The notes under the pieces were generated by a model that did not search any database, was not told the origin of the DNA, and saw only the letters and a program-made list of their open reading frames with translations. 64,000 nt of DNA from Bdellovibrionia bacterium (GTDB taxonomy: Bacteria; Bdellovibrionota; Bdellovibrionia; Bdellovibrionales; JAGQZY01), in the NCBI GenBank assembly GCA_030427805.1, contig JAUICP010000003.1, forward strand, positions 195,758 through 259,757, read 5' to 3'. Positions 33,960 to 44,608 of the stretch are shown in pieces (the first letter of the stretch is position 1; every line of letters starts with the position of its first letter). Both the position numbers and the translations under genes were made by a program.

Positions 33960-36900
33960 ATGAGAAAACTAGGTCTTATAAAAAAATCGAACGTGAGCTA
34001 CTTAATTCTGCTAATCAGTCTGAGCTTTGCTCTGGCCAACTGTACCTTTTATAAGCCCGATCAAGAGGTTCCCGTTCCCGATGATAACGATTCGATTCGC
34101 AAAACCTTTTTTCTCGGCGAAGCCTTTAGCAGCGGAACTGAGGTATCGAGCAAGACCTTTCTTTGCGGCTGGGCCCCAGTTGTAGAGACTGGCTGGGCCG
34201 CCCATCGAGCGAACTACCACATGTTTCATTCGAACACCCACTGTAATGTTCGCTTTCAAATTACAGAACGAGCTCTTATCGCAAAAAGGATTAATCCGTC
34301 CTTTCCCGATCAGCCCGACAAGTGGGCCAACATGCTCGAAATTCCCATCGAAAAACACTATTACTTAGAAGCGGCCAAAGATGGTCGCGGACGAGATACC
34401 AATCAACTCGTAGAAAACAGCAGTCGAAGTCACTGGTCGCGACGACCCTATATTAGACTGAATCTCAAGGGTCTAAACATCAAGAGTGGCTTTGAAAACC
34501 TCCTTTCTGCTGGATGGTTTTGGAGTGGATCTCCTCGCATCGTCGATGTCTACGATGTTGAATGGGACCCCGAAACTGGTTTTCTAGGACTCACTGTATA
34601 CGCTCAGTCTGAACAGTACGGCGAAAACTTGCAGGGTCGCATTCGCGTGAATTTTAAGGCCTTCGAACACAATCCCAACTTCGTAAAAACTCCCATGGAC
34701 CCAACGGTTCAAAAGTACATGAATATCCTTCATATTATGGGGCAAAAGGCCGATGGTCTTTACCAACTTCTCTATGCCGCCCACTGGGATTTAAGCAAGC
34801 AACATAAGGTCTACCTTAGTCATGTTCCAGACAAATATATAGAGACCGTTAAAAATGTCGTCGAGAAATGGAATGATGCTTTTGTCGATGTGGGAGCTGT
34901 TCCCGAGGGGCATAAAGTATTTATTCCTGAGGTTAAAGAACTCAAATATCCTTTTGATTTGCGATACCCGAGCATTTACTGGGTCGAAGACCAAGAAATA
35001 TCCGCCCGCTCTCCCCTCGGCGTCGGTCAAACCCATGCCGATGTTCGCAACGGTGAAATCCTCTGGGGTGGAATCGTCATATACGGCGGAATGATTGAGC
35101 GTTATATTAATAGATATATAGCGCCGAGCGCTCCATCGTCTGCGACTATGGCCCGCATAAGCCCCTATCGAATTCTCGGTCTCGAAGAAAGAGAGCTCCC
35201 CTTCCCACGATCTCTCGATTATACTGGGCAAGCTCTAGCCGGCTTTACGGGTCAATCCCTTGTTGGCGACTATAGAAATCTCATACAATTTCAACTCGAC
35301 GAGCTCCAGGGACAGACAAGTACTGATGCCACCAATCGTAGAGCCGAATTGAGCCGAATGCTCACTGACCTTAATGATGACTCTTCCATCTCTCGCAGTG
35401 AAATAGAAAACATCGCTGGCTCACTGAATAGTCTTATCGGTCGCTACCAACACGATGTTCAGGCTGAAATTAGCAATAAATCCCTAGAAGACTATCTTTA
35501 CCTCCCAGGTTACGAAGAAAACGCCGAGACCCAGGCACAAGAAGAATTGCTACGGTCTGACCCTGAAAACTCACTTCCAGAAATTCCTGAAGCGGTTATG
35601 GCTGCAAGAAATGTATTTGGACTTGATCGTAATTTCGAAATGATGTCGACACAATGGATGGCTTCTACTGAACGCGGTGAAACTCCAAATGTGAATGATG
35701 CCATTGAGTCTGTCATTACTGATCTCACCATGCACGAATACGGACACTTCTTAGGACTCGGACATCAGTTTAAAGGAAACCTCTTACCCGATCCTGAGCG
35801 AGTTCCACCGGCGATGTATCAAGCGATGGCCGAAATGGCGACCGAAGAGGCCGGGTACAATTACTTTTCGTCGATCATGGATTATCGCCATGGAACGACG
35901 GAGGTTCACTCTGATCTCGAAAAAATCAAACCTGGCGAACACGACAAGTTAGTCCTGCGCTATCTTTACAACCAAGAATACCCTGGCTATAAAACGGGCT
36001 CCGGTGCAGAAACCTTTTCGTTCTTTAAAGTCCCAGCTGATGGCCGCATTCCGCAATTCACTTGTTCTGATCAACCAGCCACTGCGAGTAAACCCTATAA
36101 TCCAAACTCAGGAGAAGTGGTTTATCAATCGATTCCTTGTGATGAAGACTCAACAGAAGCCTATGAAGTTGCTTACTTCCCATCTTGTAACGATATGGAA
36201 GCGAGCTACTACTACGATCCTATGTGTAACCGCTGGGACCGAGGTACAACCTATCAAGAGGTAGCAAACAACTACTGGAAAGATTTAACAGATAACCTTA
36301 TTCAGTACCTTTACTCGTTTACAGACAACTCTGCCGGTGCAGATCGAATCGAAGGCTACCTTTGGTATAAAGCGATATCGATGACCGGTCGAATTCGCCT
36401 TTTTTACGACTACATGAGAAGAAAGTTTGAGCCCGAAATCCAAAGAATTTCCGAAGATCAACAAGCGCTCTATCAGTTCTCTACCGCTTGCTCAAAAGAA
36501 AATGTTGAGGAGATCGAGCACCCGCTTCTCAGAGAAATTTTCAGTCAGAACTCTGAATTCAAAGATCTCTGCGAAACCAACAAACAGAACATAGAAGAAT
36601 TTAAGAAGATCCTCACTAAACCACTGGTGGATTCAACACGCTACAACCACGAAGACTACTACCTCCCAGGAGGAATCCGTGGAGGAGATCAACGTCGAGA
36701 CTTCTCACGTTTTCTAGGGACCTGGTCACAAATGACAAACCTGCCACTCAAGGTTTCGTCTCTCTTTCAATTGATGTCTCCAAAGGTGATGACTCCTTTT
36801 GGCTACGCATTTTATTACGGCCAATCAGACGCCAACTACTTTATGGGATCGCTCTACCCGAGAGAGTATACGGACACTCTCGGTTCTGCCTTAACTTCAA

Positions 36901-37655
36901 ACCTTCGTTTTCAATCCCTTGGTGATGAGGCGACCTTTGTCGGTAAAGCTGTTTCTTGGATGGGCTATCTTTCTGGTTGGTCACGCACAAATAACGATAA
37001 CCATAGATTCCCTCTTCGATATATGGAGAAGATTTACGATCAAACAAAACTTGAGCCACAAGTAGCCGTTCTTATTCTACAAGGAATCGACAGCGGTACT
37101 CCTGAACTCTATAAGAGGTTTAAACTCACGATATTTGACCCTCTTTCGCGAAAAGAAATTGATGGCCAAGATGCCTACATACTTCCAGAAGGTCACATCG
37201 TCGCTCGAGCCAACGATATGATTATTTATCCGCTGACTCCAATCAAGTTCTTCAGCGATTCAGCAGCCTATTCTTTTGCCTACATGGTCACCATCAATCG
37301 CAGCGAGGACGATCAGCTTGCTGAACTCGGAGTTAAAGAAAAACTCCTCACTAAGTACAATGATGTACTTAAGTCTTGTATTGAAGGTGATAAGGGTCTT
37401 AATCAGTATTTTACGACGACTCCCCAATTTGAGGGTTTTCGCATTCCTAAGGGAATTGCCACTTCGACCGAACTCGATCGAATTTTTAAGCGAAGTATTC
37501 AAACAGAATTTAACAAATTCGAAGAAATCACTGGTGTCAGTGAGGATAATTGCTTCGAATCGACAAAAGGAATTGCCGCCGCACTATCGGCAGCCGGCCT
37601 ACTCAATGGCTACTGGTGGTTCCCGTATATCTTTAGGGTGAATGTTAGTGAATAG
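33960..37655 (+). CDS. Giant metzincin-type zinc-protease lipoprotein
   Basis: A 1231-residue lipoprotein. The signal peptide ends with lipobox LANC (Cys28). The zinc motif HEYGHFLGLGH (His592, Glu593, His596, His602) fits HExxHxxGxxH, and a Met-turn candidate SSIMDY (Met640) follows at a metzincin-like distance. The N-terminal 570 residues and the C-terminal 590 residues carry no family I recognise. The latter includes several Cys pairs likely to be disulfides. Predicted to be a surface or periplasmic protease. The substrate is unknown. It overlaps the next gene by 14 bases and begins a three-gene operon of huge lipoproteins. Confidence 0.8.
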   Translation: MRKLGLIKKSNVSYLILLISLSFALANCTFYKPDQEVPVPDDNDSIRKTFFLGEAFSSGTEVSSKTFLCGWAPVVETGWAAHRANYHMFHSNTHCNVRFQITERALIAKRINPSFPDQPDKWANMLEIPIEKHYYLEAAKDGRGRDTNQLVENSSRSHWSRRPYIRLNLKGLNIKSGFENLLSAGWFWSGSPRIVDVYDVEWDPETGFLGLTVYAQSEQYGENLQGRIRVNFKAFEHNPNFVKTPMDPTVQKYMNILHIMGQKADGLYQLLYAAHWDLSKQHKVYLSHVPDKYIETVKNVVEKWNDAFVDVGAVPEGHKVFIPEVKELKYPFDLRYPSIYWVEDQEISARSPLGVGQTHADVRNGEILWGGIVIYGGMIERYINRYIAPSAPSSATMARISPYRILGLEERELPFPRSLDYTGQALAGFTGQSLVGDYRNLIQFQLDELQGQTSTDATNRRAELSRMLTDLNDDSSISRSEIENIAGSLNSLIGRYQHDVQAEISNKSLEDYLYLPGYEENAETQAQEELLRSDPENSLPEIPEAVMAARNVFGLDRNFEMMSTQWMASTERGETPNVNDAIESVITDLTMHEYGHFLGLGHQFKGNLLPDPERVPPAMYQAMAEMATEEAGYNYFSSIMDYRHGTTEVHSDLEKIKPGEHDKLVLRYLYNQEYPGYKTGSGAETFSFFKVPADGRIPQFTCSDQPATASKPYNPNSGEVVYQSIPCDEDSTEAYEVAYFPSCNDMEASYYYDPMCNRWDRGTTYQEVANNYWKDLTDNLIQYLYSFTDNSAGADRIEGYLWYKAISMTGRIRLFYDYMRRKFEPEIQRISEDQQALYQFSTACSKENVEEIEHPLLREIFSQNSEFKDLCETNKQNIEEFKKILTKPLVDSTRYNHEDYYLPGGIRGGDQRRDFSRFLGTWSQMTNLPLKVSSLFQLMSPKVMTPFGYAFYYGQSDANYFMGSLYPREYTDTLGSALTSNLRFQSLGDEATFVGKAVSWMGYLSGWSRTNNDNHRFPLRYMEKIYDQTKLEPQVAVLILQGIDSGTPELYKRFKLTIFDPLSRKEIDGQDAYILPEGHIVARANDMIIYPLTPIKFFSDSAAYSFAYMVTINRSEDDQLAELGVKEKLLTKYNDVLKSCIEGDKGLNQYFTTTPQFEGFRIPKGIATSTELDRIFKRSIQTEFNKFEEITGVSEDNCFESTKGIAAALSAAGLLNGYWWFPYIFRVNVSE

Positions 37656-40600
37656 GATAGTTATAATTCTCACATTCCTATCTTTTGCTATCACCGCTTG
37701 TGATAGTAAAAAAGTGACCCGTCTGGATCATGAGAACAGACTGAGCCCAGAGGTTCGTCAAACTCGTGTGCTTGAGGCCGATGCCGAAGAAGTTCTCGCC
37801 CAATTTGATGCTGATCAGGTGGAAGCCTCTGTACGCAATGAAGCACTCAGCGATAAGTCGGCAGAAGCCATCTTTAATGAAATTGTCGAGCCTCTGTTTA
37901 GCGGTCTTATGAAAGCAGAAGTTCTCGAACAACTTCACATTCGCTTTGAGCTAAAAACCATGCGCCTCATTAGGTCCATGGACACGGCTCTTCACGCCAT
38001 TTTACAAAAAAGCCCCGAAAGTCTTTCTGACGAATTTCTCGAAAATTATTACCAAGTCGTTTCTTACGGTTGTACACAGAGAATGCGTGAGTGCAAATTT
38101 GAGAGAATCTTTAAGGGCAGCGCTTACTCTGCCTATGTCCTCCTCGAGTATGTTTCACGCAAGGCAATCGCTGTTAGGGATTCTGCTTGCCGTTCGGAGC
38201 TGTGCCTTGAAGCGACCCAGAAAGAGCAGTTGCGGCCATTTAGAGACCTTTACCAGGCGATTCTTTTGACCTACGAAATCAAGCCTCGTTCAGAAATGCC
38301 GCGACTTAATTTCATATACCTCAACTTCTTTAAGGGCTACCAAGCGTGGTTGATTCATGAATATGCTGAAACCCTTGGTAGACCTGCCAACGAGATTGAA
38401 GCTCTCGATTATAGGCAATATGCTCCGCTCTCAGCACAAATCGACCTTTTTAACTCGATCATCAATAACTTTGAGGTCGGCGACCCCTACTCTCCAGAAT
38501 TTCGAGCTTTTATCGATAACTTTAATCCTTGGAATTATAGTGAACGTGAAAGCTCTGGTCTGCAGCTAGGTACAGCACGAATGTTTGATTTCGCTTCACA
38601 GTACTACCTCTACGACAGAGAAACTGGTGAACTCAACCCACAGTTAAAAGAACAGATTAGAAACTACCAAGAAAATGGTAACGGTACCAACCCTAGCTTT
38701 TATCAAGAAATTCAACGAATTCTCGAAAAAACACCTGGATTCTTCTCTAATTATGGTATTGATCTCGATGAATACAGCCCTGATAAGCTAGCGAATGAAT
38801 ATTTCTTTATTATTGACCGACTTTATAATCAGCATATCTCATCAGAGTACGCCGATCGAATTTGGGCTAACTCACGTAAAGACAAAGATCTCCTTGTTAG
38901 TTGGATAATTAAGTACTTAAAAATTGAATTCGCAAAAACCATCTATTTAACTAATGAAGGTTTTACGGATATTTATCGGGCTGAAAACTTCTCTAATAAT
39001 GAGATGTTTGAAGTGACAGTTAATGAAAGCTACTCGCTTAACAATCTTTGGGACCGTTTAATTCTCGGAACGGAAATGCTTAATATCTTTGCAAGAGCTT
39101 CTATACCTAGCTTTCAGCAAAATTTCTCAAGTTTTAGAGAACTTCAGGATTTCACCAATAGCTTAAAATCCAATATCAAGATTCTAAGTATCTATCCGAA
39201 CATGATGATTCTCGGGTATTTCTTATCCGCCCTCGACTCGCCATTCACATTTACTTCTTGGTTCGGACAACAAATCGAAGTCGATCCCACTATCGTTATC
39301 CGCTATATGCTTAACGGTGGTTTTCGCCCGTGGTTCAACTATGCCAAAGACTCCGTCAAACTCTCAAAGGGTGAAATCGCTCTGGCCTACTACTACATCA
39401 TCGTCTCAGAGAGCTTAGATGTTTTCCGTTTTCAAAACGAATCTACAGGTGAAGAGTCAATTACACGGACAAAATTCTTCGAGAAAGTCCTCGGCCAATA
39501 CCTCGATCCGATTCGAACGGATCTCGATGGAAAAGTCAGAGACTTCAATGACAACTTTCTCAGTGAGAACAACCTCAATGAACTTAACCTCTTTTGCGAG
39601 AATCCGAGTGCCTATAAATCTATTATCGACTACTTAGATCTTGGAGAAAACGTACTTATTGGATCCGGAGATATTGGTGGCTCTCCCTTCGGACTCGCCT
39701 TTAAAATCTACGGTTGGTCCCATGTCAACGAGTTTCAATCGGCTGCCTTTGGTTACGAAAAGGAAATCATCAGAGTTCGAAATCTGATCGATATTTACTT
39801 TCAGTATTTGCGAGACAAAGGAGAGTACCAAGAAGGTTCCCCTGAAATCCAACAAATCAATCGAATTATATCTGAGATTGAAGAACTTCGAGAAAAATAC
39901 ATTGGGATGCTTTACTACATTCACCGCATGGTCAACGATTGTAGTGATAAAGTGTACAGGCACACTCGATCTCGTGTCTTTGATATCCTAAGGGATGAAA
40001 TTAGCTACTTCAAACAAATCTATCAAAGTGCCAAGACCCACGGTGAAAACTTCGATCGAGCGAAGTTCGAAGAAGAGGTTGGACCTTTGTTAGGGGCCGA
40101 TAATATCGAATATCCCCAGTATGTAATTACTAAGTACGGAGCCTTTGAAAGAATCACTAAAAGACTCAATAGTACACTCGAATCAGTAACAAATTCTCCC
40201 TACACATTAACCGACAGTATAGGGGTAGAAACACGGGTGATCGAGCTTGAAGACACCGATGGTATTGATTTTATTAATAGTCCCAATAGCCGTCAGGTAA
40301 GAATCGGTGATTCAGAAGTCGATTTTGTACGCAACGCCCTGCGAATCCTCGTTTATAACTCAGGATCAATTTTTAAGTGGCTCGAGTACTACAAAAACGG
40401 AAAAGACGTCCGTTACAAAGAAAAGGTCATTCAGAATTTCTACAAATTGAGCCCTTTTAAAGTTCCGAGTGAGTTGGCGGCGCAAAATCCAGATGTTTGT
40501 AGCGAAACGGTCCCCAATGATAGCGGCGGCCAAGATTGCATCGCTAAAATCGAGCCCCAGGAACTCCTCGAAGAAGCAGTTCGATCCAGAGAAATCGTCA

Positions 40601-41205
40601 GTCTACCCGAAGAATATAAAGACGTACTCTTCTATATCGGAAAGACGGATTTCATGCCTCGAAACGATATCAAAGACTTTATCTTTGTACGAAGCTCTGA
40701 TGCCGTTATTCCGATTTTTGAAAACGTTTATCGAGGCACTCTCTTTGACCAAGGTTATCGGTTCGAAGACGGTACTGGAGTCATGAAAGATGCTGAGCAA
40801 GCCGGACTTGCTTTAAGGGATATTGTATACTTAATCTTCCCTCCTAAGACTTACTTCTGTCAAAGTGTCTTCGATTCCTACGACAGTGTCGTTAAGGATC
40901 GATTTGAAAAAATTCGCCGTCTCGCTGATGTCATTCGAGAAAATCGCAGTTCGAATGCTTATATGGATCGGATTAATGCGATTAATCTAGAGCTTTCCAT
41001 TGGCTCAAGCATCGATACAACAGACTTTGTCGGTATCGGCAGCCAAGCTGGCGCATTTCGCTTTGAAGACAATCAGACATACATCAATGATCGCGATTTG
41101 AGAAATGCCAGTAATAGAGAATCACTATTTACTCGCGAGTCTAAGAACTTTTTCAATAACAACAATCACTTGTCACTGTGCACACAGGGAGAGGAGGGAA
41201 TTTAA
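37642..41205 (+). CDS. Giant lipoprotein A, no recognised family
   Basis: An 1187-residue lipoprotein (lipobox ITAC, Cys20). The sequence is mostly alpha-helical and rich in Asp/Glu, Tyr and Phe. Isolated Cys residues (for example CTQRMREC near residue 140 and DC near 760) could form disulfides. No catalytic motif is visible. It overlaps the protease gene by 14 bases and abuts the next gene, so all three are probably translated from one message. Segment order and several motifs (FFIIDRLYN, YLKIEFAKTI, VDFVRNAL...LVYNSGSIFKWLE) recur in the following gene, suggesting an ancient duplication. Function is unknown. Confidence 0.8.
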   Translation: MLVNRIVIILTFLSFAITACDSKKVTRLDHENRLSPEVRQTRVLEADAEEVLAQFDADQVEASVRNEALSDKSAEAIFNEIVEPLFSGLMKAEVLEQLHIRFELKTMRLIRSMDTALHAILQKSPESLSDEFLENYYQVVSYGCTQRMRECKFERIFKGSAYSAYVLLEYVSRKAIAVRDSACRSELCLEATQKEQLRPFRDLYQAILLTYEIKPRSEMPRLNFIYLNFFKGYQAWLIHEYAETLGRPANEIEALDYRQYAPLSAQIDLFNSIINNFEVGDPYSPEFRAFIDNFNPWNYSERESSGLQLGTARMFDFASQYYLYDRETGELNPQLKEQIRNYQENGNGTNPSFYQEIQRILEKTPGFFSNYGIDLDEYSPDKLANEYFFIIDRLYNQHISSEYADRIWANSRKDKDLLVSWIIKYLKIEFAKTIYLTNEGFTDIYRAENFSNNEMFEVTVNESYSLNNLWDRLILGTEMLNIFARASIPSFQQNFSSFRELQDFTNSLKSNIKILSIYPNMMILGYFLSALDSPFTFTSWFGQQIEVDPTIVIRYMLNGGFRPWFNYAKDSVKLSKGEIALAYYYIIVSESLDVFRFQNESTGEESITRTKFFEKVLGQYLDPIRTDLDGKVRDFNDNFLSENNLNELNLFCENPSAYKSIIDYLDLGENVLIGSGDIGGSPFGLAFKIYGWSHVNEFQSAAFGYEKEIIRVRNLIDIYFQYLRDKGEYQEGSPEIQQINRIISEIEELREKYIGMLYYIHRMVNDCSDKVYRHTRSRVFDILRDEISYFKQIYQSAKTHGENFDRAKFEEEVGPLLGADNIEYPQYVITKYGAFERITKRLNSTLESVTNSPYTLTDSIGVETRVIELEDTDGIDFINSPNSRQVRIGDSEVDFVRNALRILVYNSGSIFKWLEYYKNGKDVRYKEKVIQNFYKLSPFKVPSELAAQNPDVCSETVPNDSGGQDCIAKIEPQELLEEAVRSREIVSLPEEYKDVLFYIGKTDFMPRNDIKDFIFVRSSDAVIPIFENVYRGTLFDQGYRFEDGTGVMKDAEQAGLALRDIVYLIFPPKTYFCQSVFDSYDSVVKDRFEKIRRLADVIRENRSSNAYMDRINAINLELSIGSSIDTTDFVGIGSQAGAFRFEDNQTYINDRDLRNASNRESLFTRESKNFFNNNNHLSLCTQGEEGI

Positions 41206-41207
41206 CA

Positions 41208-44200
41208 ATGTCCCTCTCTACGTTCCGAAGACAAAGTCGATACCTTCTGTTCAGTTTGCTTTTTCTCTTGGCGGCCTGTGACCTCCCGACTCGATCAATA
41301 GTTCACCATGAACAGGCTATCGATAGTGATCGAAACCTCATTTCAGACGGAGAGGAAGAACTACAATTTCCTCATCACCTCCTCAGACTCGACTCCGAAG
41401 GAGATGATCCTCGTTTTGTTGTCAACGAATATCAAAGTTTCCTCGTCGATCGAGACCAGCTCATAGCACAGTACAAAACCAATCAAGAGGAGACCCGAGA
41501 CCTCATTCAAAAATGGTATGAGAACATTCTCAAACTAGAAAACAGCGAAAGCGAAGTCGAGTTCGTTATCGAGACCCTGCTTTACAATTGTACAACACGA
41601 GCCAATGACTGCCCTCTTCTACCTGCTCTGGCAAGTTCTCCGCTCTTTGGCCTTGTTCTCGAAAAGTGGGTAGAAAAAAGTCAGTCACAACTCGACTCAG
41701 AAGAAAAAGTGATTCGGTTTTACACCGTACTTCATCTCTACCTAGAAAGACGCTCGCGAGACGTTAACAAGTCCCTCTTTTTCTCGTACCTCATGAATAT
41801 CAGGAAACTTGAGAACCTCTTTGCCAGCACCGGGCGCGATCGATTGGCTCTTGTCAATCGAGAAGCCTTCAATGAGTTAACGGCCGAAATACTCGATCTC
41901 TTCCTTAAAAACGGTTCTGAAGAAGAAATTGTCAACTTAGTGCAGGAACTCAATGTCTTTAACCTCTCTCGCGACGACTTAAGGGATCCCCTCTCACGCC
42001 TTATTTTTCAGAAAGGTTTAGAACTCGGCCTTTATATTGAAAATGAAATCAATCCGGCTGTTTCTGCCGCCATTGAATCCCGGCGAAGTCAAACAGATAG
42101 CTTTGAGTCGCGGCTTAACACGATTATCTTACAGTACCCCTTAATGGTTTCAAACCTCGAACTTCAACGATCAATTCCGAAAAATGAATACTTTTGGATT
42201 ATCGACTCCCTATTCTATAACCGACTCGGAATTGACGAAGCGAATTGGATTTGGCAGGCCAGCCAAAAGTCATTGTCTGACTTCAACAGTGTTAGTTATG
42301 AATATTTAAAAATTCAACTGGCCCATCTCATTGCTTCAACAAACGAAAAACAAGCACAGGTTTATACTGATGATTCACTTGCCAAGAGCGAAATCATTGA
42401 AGAAGCGATTCGCGCCTCGGAGCTTTCAACGGTTAAAGTCTTGAGCTTTTTGGCTCAGGTTGATCGCATTCGCGGTTTTAGTGAGTCTACGGGAGCCCTT
42501 AGAGAAATCGAGGGACTTGACAATCGAGGGGTCAAAGCCTTTTTCAATTACCTCAAAGAAAATATTAAATTTCTGATTTCCTACAATCACCACTTAATGG
42601 CCGTCTATTACATATCAAAAAGGCAACTCGAATCACGAGTGAAGGTCGGCGGAATTTCTGCCACCACAGGAAAATACTTGAGTATGATTCGGACTTTTAG
42701 AGACGACCACTTGAGAAAGTTCCCACTTCTTTTCAAGTATGGAGTCACTACAGATAATTACTCAGCCGGAGAAGAAAAACTCAATTTTTACCAACTGGCC
42801 TACGTCTTTGATTTTGCCCTAAAAACGCTGAGCTTTGATCAACTGGGTATCGATCCCGTGGACTATATTAAAATCTTCTACGAGGTCGTCATTGAATCTC
42901 GACTGCAAAAGCTACTAGAAAAAGAAGATTTCTCAATTAAAAGACATTTTAACAATAGTTATTACCAGGAATTTCTCTCCTTTTGTGAGGCAGTAAAAGG
43001 TGTCGGAGGCTACAAGGCCGAGGCGACTCTCACTTCGTTTGCCTACAAACCGACCCTCGGAGTATTTGCTTACGCACTCCCTGCACAATCTCCGAGAGGC
43101 GATGGGCAGAAGGCATTGAATCCCTACGCCATCACAATGGCCGAAGAACTTGAAGCCTATAAGCTCATTATTTTGCGAGATATCCAGTTTGCCGACGCCC
43201 TGTCGATCAATCTCAAAGAGTATTTACAAGAGAAGCAGGGTCTTAGCGAAGATGAAGTGAATCAGAGATTTCGTGCCGTTGAGTCCCGCCGAAGTGCGGC
43301 CATGGAACAGATGAATCAATTTGTAAGTAACGTAGGGTTATTGGCCAATAACTACAATGAATGTTATGCCCAAGCCATTACCAATGATAAAGAAGTCATG
43401 ACTTCAATTCTAAAAAATGAAATTGAACACATTCGTAGAGTTCACCGCGCTATGGTTGAAATTCGTAGAGGCGGAAGTCCTGACCTCAGCTTTTTAAGTT
43501 TTTCCGGCTATCCAAATTCTTTTGACGGCTACGATCAACTTACCAGTGACTACTACCTCTACCACAAGTTTGACCTACTCATCCGAGCTAAAGAACATAT
43601 GGAAGGCATCTCCGATTATGCCCGCGTAAAAATCCCAAGAGATTTTGCTCGAGATGGCGAAACCCGAAGCCTCTACACCGAACGACAAAATCAAAGAATC
43701 AGCTTCAAAGAAGATGAAGATGAATTTATTCGAAGTGTTCTTCAAGCAACTAATCAATTTGTTTTATGGCTCGAAGACTCCCACATGAACTCCATGATTT
43801 TTCCTCTTCGCGATACCTATATGAGTCTCAATGCTGCCCAACGGCTGTTTTACCACCTCGGGCGCGAGAGCGAAATTCCCGCCCAATTGACGGCACAAAG
43901 TATGATTGATCACGTTGTTCGACTTAAGGACTATATCTCCATGAGCGACGACCTCAAAGAGATCTTAACTTACTACGGCAGGGATACTCTTTTTGAAATC
44001 GAACAACACTCGAGTCTCGTTAATATTCTTTTAAATGACGAATCTCTTTACCCAGAACCTTACTTCTATTGGCTCCTCTACAATGCGAGCTACGAGCGAC
44101 TTGGAGCCTATTTTGTACGACCTTCTGATGATGTCACGGCCCAAGGGGCTATTAATGACGACCCTTTAAAGGTCGACACAATCGTCTATCCTCACGTCTT

Positions 44201-44582
44201 TGAGGACTCGATCAACTATGCACAGGTGGCAAGGGATGAAGAACATGCTAAATTTATTTTTCCAGTGTCACCCAAGCTCAGAGAGTCACTCGATTCAATG
44301 CTGAAAACTCGGGTTGCGGCCGAAACAAAGTCTTTTAACGATATTCTTATTCAAGTTAAGGAGTTTGAGTGTCGGGATCGCCAACTCCCCATCGGTCATC
44401 CAGACAAGATGGTTTACGAATTTGAAATCGGCGAACCCCTCTATGAGTTCTATGTGGATTATTCAAGGTGGCCCGGGCGCTTCTTCCGCGGACAGCGGTC
44501 TTTCAATCGTAGAACGAGCAATTTCTATGTCGAAACCACTCCGCAAATTGATATCACTCCTCCGACCTGTTTACCGGAGTAG
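41208..44582 (+). CDS. Giant lipoprotein B, paralogue of lipoprotein A
   Basis: An 1124-residue lipoprotein from the ATG at 41208 (GAGGAGGGA just upstream, two bases after the previous stop). The frame is open to 41178 but that extension overlaps the neighbour. Lipobox LAAC (Cys24). Mostly helical. Matches to the previous gene are seen in order: CTTRANDC, FWIIDSLFYN, YEYLKIQLAHLI, NEIEHIRRVHRAM and DEFIRSVLQATNQFVLWLE. These are consistent with divergent paralogy, although overall identity is clearly low. It ends the operon, and no terminator was obvious. Likely part of one envelope complex with the upstream protease. Confidence 0.8.
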   Translation: MSLSTFRRQSRYLLFSLLFLLAACDLPTRSIVHHEQAIDSDRNLISDGEEELQFPHHLLRLDSEGDDPRFVVNEYQSFLVDRDQLIAQYKTNQEETRDLIQKWYENILKLENSESEVEFVIETLLYNCTTRANDCPLLPALASSPLFGLVLEKWVEKSQSQLDSEEKVIRFYTVLHLYLERRSRDVNKSLFFSYLMNIRKLENLFASTGRDRLALVNREAFNELTAEILDLFLKNGSEEEIVNLVQELNVFNLSRDDLRDPLSRLIFQKGLELGLYIENEINPAVSAAIESRRSQTDSFESRLNTIILQYPLMVSNLELQRSIPKNEYFWIIDSLFYNRLGIDEANWIWQASQKSLSDFNSVSYEYLKIQLAHLIASTNEKQAQVYTDDSLAKSEIIEEAIRASELSTVKVLSFLAQVDRIRGFSESTGALREIEGLDNRGVKAFFNYLKENIKFLISYNHHLMAVYYISKRQLESRVKVGGISATTGKYLSMIRTFRDDHLRKFPLLFKYGVTTDNYSAGEEKLNFYQLAYVFDFALKTLSFDQLGIDPVDYIKIFYEVVIESRLQKLLEKEDFSIKRHFNNSYYQEFLSFCEAVKGVGGYKAEATLTSFAYKPTLGVFAYALPAQSPRGDGQKALNPYAITMAEELEAYKLIILRDIQFADALSINLKEYLQEKQGLSEDEVNQRFRAVESRRSAAMEQMNQFVSNVGLLANNYNECYAQAITNDKEVMTSILKNEIEHIRRVHRAMVEIRRGGSPDLSFLSFSGYPNSFDGYDQLTSDYYLYHKFDLLIRAKEHMEGISDYARVKIPRDFARDGETRSLYTERQNQRISFKEDEDEFIRSVLQATNQFVLWLEDSHMNSMIFPLRDTYMSLNAAQRLFYHLGRESEIPAQLTAQSMIDHVVRLKDYISMSDDLKEILTYYGRDTLFEIEQHSSLVNILLNDESLYPEPYFYWLLYNASYERLGAYFVRPSDDVTAQGAINDDPLKVDTIVYPHVFEDSINYAQVARDEEHAKFIFPVSPKLRESLDSMLKTRVAAETKSFNDILIQVKEFECRDRQLPIGHPDKMVYEFEIGEPLYEFYVDYSRWPGRFFRGQRSFNRRTSNFYVETTPQIDITPPTCLPE

Positions 44583-44608
44583 ACAACAAAGCAGCGACCT
44601 CATTCTGA

